From an uncultured Clostridia bacterium (lineage in GTDB: Bacteria > Bacillota > Clostridia > Oscillospirales > Ruminococcaceae): DNA of 64,000 bases. Numbering within the stretch: position 1 is the first letter of the stretch; each line of letters starts with the position of its first letter. The stretch lies in the NCBI GenBank assembly GCA_947625125.1, contig CANQNF010000002.1, positions 62,001 through 126,000 on the forward strand, in the 5' to 3' direction. The notes beneath the pieces are model-generated. The model saw only the letters and a program-made list of their open reading frames with translations. It did not search any database and was not told where the DNA came from. Shown piece after piece: positions 59,394 through 64,000 of the stretch. Made by a program: the position numbers and the translations under genes.

Positions 59394-59992
59394 TTTACGG
59401 TTACATCAGGGTCAGCACGAAGGAACAGAACGAGGATCGGCAGCTGATAGCTATGGCTCAGGCGAACGTCCCGCCCGAGAATATCTTTATGGATAAGCAA
59501 TCGGGCAAGGACTTCAATCGTCCAAACTATAAGCGACTATTGCGGAAACTCAAGTGCGATGACGTGCTTTATATCAAGAGTATCGACCGCCTTGGGCGAA
59601 ACTATGAGGAAATACAGCAGCAATGGAGAATCATCACAAAAGATAAAGGCGTGGATATTTGTGTAATTGATATGCCGCTGCTTGATACCCGTCGTGGAAA
59701 AGACCTTGTTGGCACGTTTTTAAGCGACATCGTTCTGCAAGTGCTGTCGTTTGTCGCGGAAAACGAACGCACGAACATCAGGCAACGTCAAGCAGAGGGA
59801 ATTGCGGCGGCAAAAGCTCGCGGAGTGAGATTCGGCAGACCGCCCGAGCCGCTGCCCGAGAACTTTTACAGCAATTATCAACGATGGCGGGCGGGAAAAA
59901 TCACAGGCACAGCAGCCGCAAAAGCCTGTAATATGCCGCTTTCAACGTTTCGTTACAGGGCAGAGATTTACAAAAAGTCTGCTATTTTGTAG
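59390..59992 (+). CDS. Serine recombinase (resolvase/invertase family)
   Basis: 200 residues. The N-terminal catalytic domain has YGYIRVSTKEQNEDRQL with nucleophile Ser near 9, YIKSIDRLGRNYEEI near 66 (R in the DRLGR motif) and FVAENERTNIRQRQAEGI near 120. The C-terminal HTH (TGTAAAKACNMPLSTFRYRAEIY) is Hin/resolvase-like. Small enough for a resolvase or invertase, not a large integrase. Translationally coupled to the preceding small gene. No invertible repeat pair was identified around it. Confidence 0.88.
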   Translation: MIYGYIRVSTKEQNEDRQLIAMAQANVPPENIFMDKQSGKDFNRPNYKRLLRKLKCDDVLYIKSIDRLGRNYEEIQQQWRIITKDKGVDICVIDMPLLDTRRGKDLVGTFLSDIVLQVLSFVAENERTNIRQRQAEGIAAAKARGVRFGRPPEPLPENFYSNYQRWRAGKITGTAAAKACNMPLSTFRYRAEIYKKSAIL

Positions 59993-60003
59993 CAGACCGT
60001 TTT
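59977..60003 (+). terminator. Terminator overlapping the recombinase stop
   Basis: GTCTGCTA (59977-59984) pairs with TAGCAGAC (59990-59997), followed by CGTTTTTA. The stem contains the stop codon of the recombinase. Confidence 0.8.
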
Positions 60004-60194
60004 TACAACAATGTGTAGTTTTTTGTAAATGCGTGGCAAAAAAAATAATCTACAATATTATACTACATAATTCTTAAAAAATCAAGTCCCAATTGTCCGA
60101 ATATGAGCAAAACTGCCGAAAAAAATCAACAAAATTTCCTTGGCAAAAATGTACACTTATTTGCAAAACCGTGTTTTGTCGGGAGGAATGGCAT

Positions 60195-61274
60195 ATGAAG
60201 ATAAAGGTCGAAATACTTGTCAAGGACGAATCCTATCGTCAAAGGATTACGGACAATCTGATCGCCAAGTATTCAAACGTTTCGGAACAATATTCGCTGG
60301 AAATATACTCCACAACAAAGCTCAATATAGCACTTGATTTTGTTCGGGAGAAAAAGATCGACATATTGATAGCGGACAAAGAGTTTGCCATAGATTACGA
60401 CATTCTCCCACAAAACTGCGAATTTGCGTGGTTTGTTGACGATCGGGAAGTAGTGACCCATAACGGTAAAACTGCGATATGCAGATTCCAGACAGTCGAT
60501 CAGATTTACAAACAGATTCTCAAGCTTTGCGCTGATCATATTGAGGATGTTCTGAATAAATATTCCATTGGTAATTGCAGAATGATAGCTTTCCTTTCTG
60601 TCAGTGGAGGCGCCGGGGCTTCGTCGCTGGCTGCTTCCGCTGCAATAAATCTTGCGTCAAACGGCAAAAAGGTACTTTATCTCAATCTTGAAAGATTGGG
60701 TTCCGACGTTTTCTTTACCGGAGATGGAAGAGATGATCTCGGCGACGTTTTTAAAGCTTTGCAGAGCAAGAGCGTAAATATACAGATGATACTTGAAAGC
60801 TGCATAAAACAGGACAAAAGCGGGGTTTATTTCTATTCCAAACCCGCACAAGCGCTGTACACCGTCGAGATGTTTGAGCGATACCCGGCTCTTTTGTCGA
60901 AAATGCTTTTGGAATTGATGAACTGCGGAAAATACGAGGTCGTAATTCTTGACGTCGACTTCGGTCTTGAAGCCGAAGATCTTGAGCTGCTCGATAAAGC
61001 TTCAAGGATAATCTGGGTGGGCGACGGCTCGGAAACGTCAAATTCTAAGCTCGTGAGCGCATATAAAGCGGTTGAGGCTATTGAGGAAAATCAGGATATA
61101 TCGCTTCTCAACAGAATCGGCGTCATTTATAACAAGTTCAGTAAAAAAACCTGTCTGACCGTGGACAATATTGATCTTCAAAGGATAGCCGGCATTCCGA
61201 GATATGAACATCTCACGTCGAAAAAGGTAGTGGAAAGCCTATCAAAGCTTGATATCTATTCTAAGCTGATTTAA
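60195..61274 (+). CDS. tadZ: TadZ/CpaE-like pilus assembly protein
   Basis: About 359 residues. An N-terminal receiver-like domain (IKVEILVKDESYRQRITDNL, about 1-110) lacks an evident phospho-acceptor. The ParA/MinD-like ATPase domain has the P-loop replaced by FLSVSGGAGASSLA (about 141-154): both lysines of KGGxGKT are missing. LNLERLGSDVFF and VVILDVDFG give the other loops. TadZ proteins localise Tad pilus machinery at the cell pole and are often atypical ATPases. The ATG at 60195 follows GGGAGG. Followed by tadA after 12 bases. Confidence 0.82.
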   Translation: MKIKVEILVKDESYRQRITDNLIAKYSNVSEQYSLEIYSTTKLNIALDFVREKKIDILIADKEFAIDYDILPQNCEFAWFVDDREVVTHNGKTAICRFQTVDQIYKQILKLCADHIEDVLNKYSIGNCRMIAFLSVSGGAGASSLAASAAINLASNGKKVLYLNLERLGSDVFFTGDGRDDLGDVFKALQSKSVNIQMILESCIKQDKSGVYFYSKPAQALYTVEMFERYPALLSKMLLELMNCGKYEVVILDVDFGLEAEDLELLDKASRIIWVGDGSETSNSKLVSAYKAVEAIEENQDISLLNRIGVIYNKFSKKTCLTVDNIDLQRIAGIPRYEHLTSKKVVESLSKLDIYSKLI

Positions 61275-61286
61275 CGGGTGAGCTAT

Positions 61287-62525
61287 ATGACCGTAGAACA
61301 AGAACAAAAATTAGTTGCAGAAATACGAGAATATGTTACAACGAGCCTTCCTTTAAGCACTATTCAAGACGATGAATTGATGCAGCGTATCGAGGACATC
61401 ACCGCCTCAAGGATCGCAGGGCAGTACTGTCCCATCAGCCAGCAGGTGTCGATTTCCGAGCAGGTCTACAATTCGATTCGAGGTTTCGGTCTTTTGGATT
61501 CGATCATCAAGGACGAGACCATAACCGAAGTGATGATAAACGGTCCGGATCACATTTTTATAGAGCAGAACGGAAAGCTTTTTAAGCTCGACAAGAAATT
61601 TGAAAGCCAAAGGCAGCTCGAGAGCATTATTCAAAGAATAGTCGGACTTGCCGGAAGAGAGGTCAATCAGGCAAATCCTATTTGCGATACCAGACTTCCC
61701 GACGGTTCGCGTGTAAATGCGGTATTGCCGCCTATAGCTCTCTGCGGACCGACGCTCACAATAAGACGTTTTTCCAAGACGCCGATGACAATGGAGAGGC
61801 TGATACGCTACGGCTCTATCACCCCCGAGATAGCAGATGTTTTAAAGCTTCTTGTAAAAGCTAAGTATAACATCTTTATCAGCGGAGGAACAGGCTCGGG
61901 AAAAACTACATTTTTAAATGCTCTTTCCAATTTTATCCCTAAAGACGAGAGGGTCATAACGATAGAGGATTCGGCAGAATTGCAGATAACCGGGATCGAG
62001 AATCTTGTAAGCATGGAGACGAGAAACGCAAACGCTTCGGGAGCGGGGCAGATTACCATCAAAGACCTCATCAAGTCGTCTCTCCGTATGCGTCCCGAGA
62101 GAATAATCGTAGGCGAGGTCAGAGGCGGCGAGGCTCTTGATATGCTCCAAGCAATGAATACCGGTCACGACGGTTCGCTTTCGACCGGCCACGCCAACTC
62201 CACTAAAGATATGCTTTCAAGGCTTGAAACAATGGTTTTACAGAATACCGAGGGTTTGCCGCTCGAAGCGGTCAGACAGCAGATAGCCTCGGCGGTGGAT
62301 ATTATAATCCACCTTTCAAGGCTTCGCGACCGTTCAAGAAAGACTATGGAGATCACCGAGGTTGCGGGATATGAAAACGGGCAGATAGTTCTGAATCCGC
62401 TCTATGTTTTTGAGGAAGATGAGCGCAGCACCCCCGAAAAGGTGTCCGGCTCGCTCAGGAGAACCAAGAACGAAATGATAAACACGATAAAGCTGCAAAT
62501 GGCGGGGATAAGGACAAAAATTTGA
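61287..62525 (+). CDS. tadA: TadA/CpaF-family pilus secretion ATPase
   Basis: About 412 residues. Hexameric motor for Tad/Flp pilus extension and retraction. N-terminal domain, then ITEVMINGPDHIFIEQNGKL, Walker A ISGGTGSGKTTFLNAL near 200, Walker B RPERIIVGEVRGGEA near 272 and HDGSLSTGHANS near 292. A GTG at 61278 is in frame; the ATG at 61287 with GGGTGAG upstream was chosen. Second gene of the pilus operon. Confidence 0.94.
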   Translation: MTVEQEQKLVAEIREYVTTSLPLSTIQDDELMQRIEDITASRIAGQYCPISQQVSISEQVYNSIRGFGLLDSIIKDETITEVMINGPDHIFIEQNGKLFKLDKKFESQRQLESIIQRIVGLAGREVNQANPICDTRLPDGSRVNAVLPPIALCGPTLTIRRFSKTPMTMERLIRYGSITPEIADVLKLLVKAKYNIFISGGTGSGKTTFLNALSNFIPKDERVITIEDSAELQITGIENLVSMETRNANASGAGQITIKDLIKSSLRMRPERIIVGEVRGGEALDMLQAMNTGHDGSLSTGHANSTKDMLSRLETMVLQNTEGLPLEAVRQQIASAVDIIIHLSRLRDRSRKTMEITEVAGYENGQIVLNPLYVFEEDERSTPEKVSGSLRRTKNEMINTIKLQMAGIRTKI

Positions 62526-62534
62526 GGTGTCGGA

Positions 62535-63392
62535 ATGATGAAAAAGAAGAAAGACAACGCAGCCGAGCCGCAGTATTACACTTCGGCGACAAATATGCGC
62601 ACACTTAATTATAAGGTGTATTACATGAATCCTCTTGAAAAGGCGGCATATTTTATTCTCGCCTTTGCAGTTGGTGCAGCCGTAGGATATCTTTTTTACG
62701 GAGGCATAGGCAAGGACGAGTTCGGAATGCCGACTACGCTTACATATGTGTTGAATATTGCGATACCGGCGGCCGTCGGACTTATTGCGGGAAAGTTGTT
62801 TATTCCGATGAGAACTTCCTCAATTATTGCTAAGAGGAAAAAGGAACTTAACGTGCAGTTCAGAGATATGCTTGAATCGCTCACGACCTCTCTGAGCGCA
62901 GGTAAAAACGTCAACGATTCTTTCTTCTCAATCTATGAGGATTTAAAGGTTCAATATAATGAGGATTCCTTTATTATAAACGAGCTCGAGGTCATCATCG
63001 CCGGTCTTCACAACAACGTTCCGATAGAAGAAATGCTTCAAGACTTTGGTGCTCGAAGCGGAAACGACGATATAAAAAGCTTTGCGGATGTATTCTCTGT
63101 AAGCTATAGAAAGGGCGTAAACATCAAGGATGTAATCAGAAACACTCACAGTATTTTGAGCGATAAGATGGAGATTGCTGAAGATATAGAGACGCTGATC
63201 ACATCAAACAAGACTGAGCAGAACATTATGATCGCGATGCCGATAATTCTCGTCGGCATGATAAAGATGATGAGCCCGGATTTTGCTTCAAATTTCGTCA
63301 CTCCCTCGGGCATCGTCTCCACGACGATAAGCATAGTTGTATTTGTGGCAGCGTACTTTATCGGAAAAACCATTATGGACATAAAGATTTAG
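62535..63392 (+). CDS. tadB: TadB-like inner-membrane pilus platform protein (T2SSF domain)
   Basis: 285 residues. Two N-terminal transmembrane helices (about 33-50 and 70-88), a cytosolic T2SSF domain (RKKELNVQFRDMLESLTTSLSAGKNVNDSF, about 101-220) and two C-terminal helices (MIAMPIILVGMIKMM; VSTTISIVVFVAAYFIG). One of two platform proteins on which TadA works. Ribosome binding site GAGGTG upstream; starts nine bases after the tadA stop. Confidence 0.85.
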   Translation: MMKKKKDNAAEPQYYTSATNMRTLNYKVYYMNPLEKAAYFILAFAVGAAVGYLFYGGIGKDEFGMPTTLTYVLNIAIPAAVGLIAGKLFIPMRTSSIIAKRKKELNVQFRDMLESLTTSLSAGKNVNDSFFSIYEDLKVQYNEDSFIINELEVIIAGLHNNVPIEEMLQDFGARSGNDDIKSFADVFSVSYRKGVNIKDVIRNTHSILSDKMEIAEDIETLITSNKTEQNIMIAMPIILVGMIKMMSPDFASNFVTPSGIVSTTISIVVFVAAYFIGKTIMDIKI

Positions 63393-63401
63393 GAGAATTG
63401 T

Positions 63402-64000
63402 ATGTTTGGACTGAGTCAGCTGGATTCATATATGATAATCATCGGCGCCGTCTCGCTCGTGATATGGTGGCTTCTCTACCTTAACGGGCTCCGCTATAGC
63501 TCAATGTTCGACTCCCTTGACGATAAGGAATTCAGATTCAAAAGCCTTTACGGCATGGGTTACGGTATCCTTCAGATGATACGTTATAAATATAAAAGCA
63601 AGGGCGACAGAAAGCTCAGGCAGCAGCTCGAGGTACTTTATGGCGAGAAATATTGCGAGTATTATCTCAGAGTGATACACTCCCAGCAGATTTCTATGGC
63701 GATAACTGTATTCGTTCTTTCGTTTGCGGTTTACGGTCTCTCCTCGGAAATTGCAGCGTTTGCCATCATGCTCATGTTCTCCGGCGTTGCATACTATTAT
63801 TTCGGTACGCTCACCTCCAAGAAATTGCTTGCCAGATCAGAACAGCTGCTTCATGATTTTTCGGAAGTCGTGTCAAAGCTCGCTCTTCTTACAAATGCCG
63901 GAATGATATTAAAAGAAGCTTGGCAGGAAGTCGCGTTTGCCGGAGATGGGATAATTTACAGCGAAATGCGTACCACTGTTTCGGAGATGAACAACGGTGT
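63402..64000 (+). CDS. tadC: TadC-like pilus platform protein (partial, runs off the window)
   Basis: 199 codons present, no stop before the window end. One N-terminal helix (SYMIIIGAVSLVIWWLLYL), a charged segment with RKLRQQLEVLYGEKYCEYYLR, two helices (about 90-128) and the start of a T2SSF domain (EQLLHDFSEVVSKLALLTNAGMILKEAW). Start ATG at 63402 with AGGAG about eight bases upstream. Third platform/motor gene of the operon; pilin and pre-pilin peptidase genes are expected further downstream. Confidence 0.85.
   Translation, partial: MFGLSQLDSYMIIIGAVSLVIWWLLYLNGLRYSSMFDSLDDKEFRFKSLYGMGYGILQMIRYKYKSKGDRKLRQQLEVLYGEKYCEYYLRVIHSQQISMAITVFVLSFAVYGLSSEIAAFAIMLMFSGVAYYYFGTLTSKKLLARSEQLLHDFSEVVSKLALLTNAGMILKEAWQEVAFAGDGIIYSEMRTTVSEMNNG

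Overview
The window reads as a chromosomal segment of a spore-forming member of the Bacillota, most likely a gut-type Clostridia (Oscillospirales/Ruminococcaceae-like). This is inferred from gene content only: an alpha/beta-type small acid-soluble spore protein, a PdaA-like cortex deacetylase, a SpoVB-like flippase, a SpoIIM-like protein, low-GC-Gram-positive gene orders (gdpP-rplI-dnaB; tilS-hpt-ftsH), folT behind a THF riboswitch, BspA-type repeats and a Tad pilus locus. Base composition is moderate, with AT-rich promoters of near-consensus sigma-A type (TTGACA, 17 bp, TATAAT) and many GC-rich intergenic hairpins. TGA, TAA and TAG are all used as ordinary stops.

Layout. 1-7.8 kb: housekeeping run on the + strand (RNase J tail, gdpP, rplI, dnaB, tilS, hpt, ftsH). 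7.9-19.6 kb: a dense phospho-signalling island. Seven co-oriented - strand genes encode five FHA domains, one Ser/Thr kinase, two PP2C phosphatases, a VWA protein and a trypsin-like protease, several of them single-pass membrane proteins. A divergent + strand gene encodes a second kinase with an outside BspA/Fn3 ectodomain. A third, paralogous protein at 42.9-44.7 kb is a pseudokinase with PASTA domains. 20-33.4 kb: Rrf2 regulator and cupin with a nested operator, spore genes, HU/RqcP, two unknown membrane proteins, tRNA-Gly and tRNA-Cys, a DIP1984-family gene followed by a candidate tRNA-like structured RNA, Hsp33, YerC, YsxC and Lon. 33.6-42 kb: tRNA-Arg, a mannanase/esterase/GH13 carbohydrate locus whose GH13 gene lies between two cloverleaf-forming DNA elements, then prmA and cls. 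45-56.9 kb: glycolysis (pfkA, pgk, tpiA, gpmI), folT with its riboswitch, SpoIIM-like and YesL-like proteins, pyridoxal kinase, trmL, HtrA and an ECF S component. 57-60 kb: a decayed IS200 element and a small mobile segment (XRE regulator, small conserved protein with a palindromic in-frame insert, serine recombinase). 60.2-64 kb: the start of a Tad/Flp pilus operon, which runs off the end.

How the parts may work together. The 7.9-19.6 kb island looks like a self-contained phosphothreonine signalling system: kinases write, PP2C enzymes erase, and FHA domains on the cytosolic ends of membrane proteins read. A recurring short motif, (V/Y)G-x-T-(Q/E)-P-(V/I), in two of the proteins is a plausible phospho-acceptor and FHA ligand. 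This is inference. No type VII or type VI secretion core genes are visible. Intergenic space is unusually rich in structured DNA: three copies of a hairpin-train repeat with compensatory changes, and two near-fully paired four-way-junction (cloverleaf) elements.
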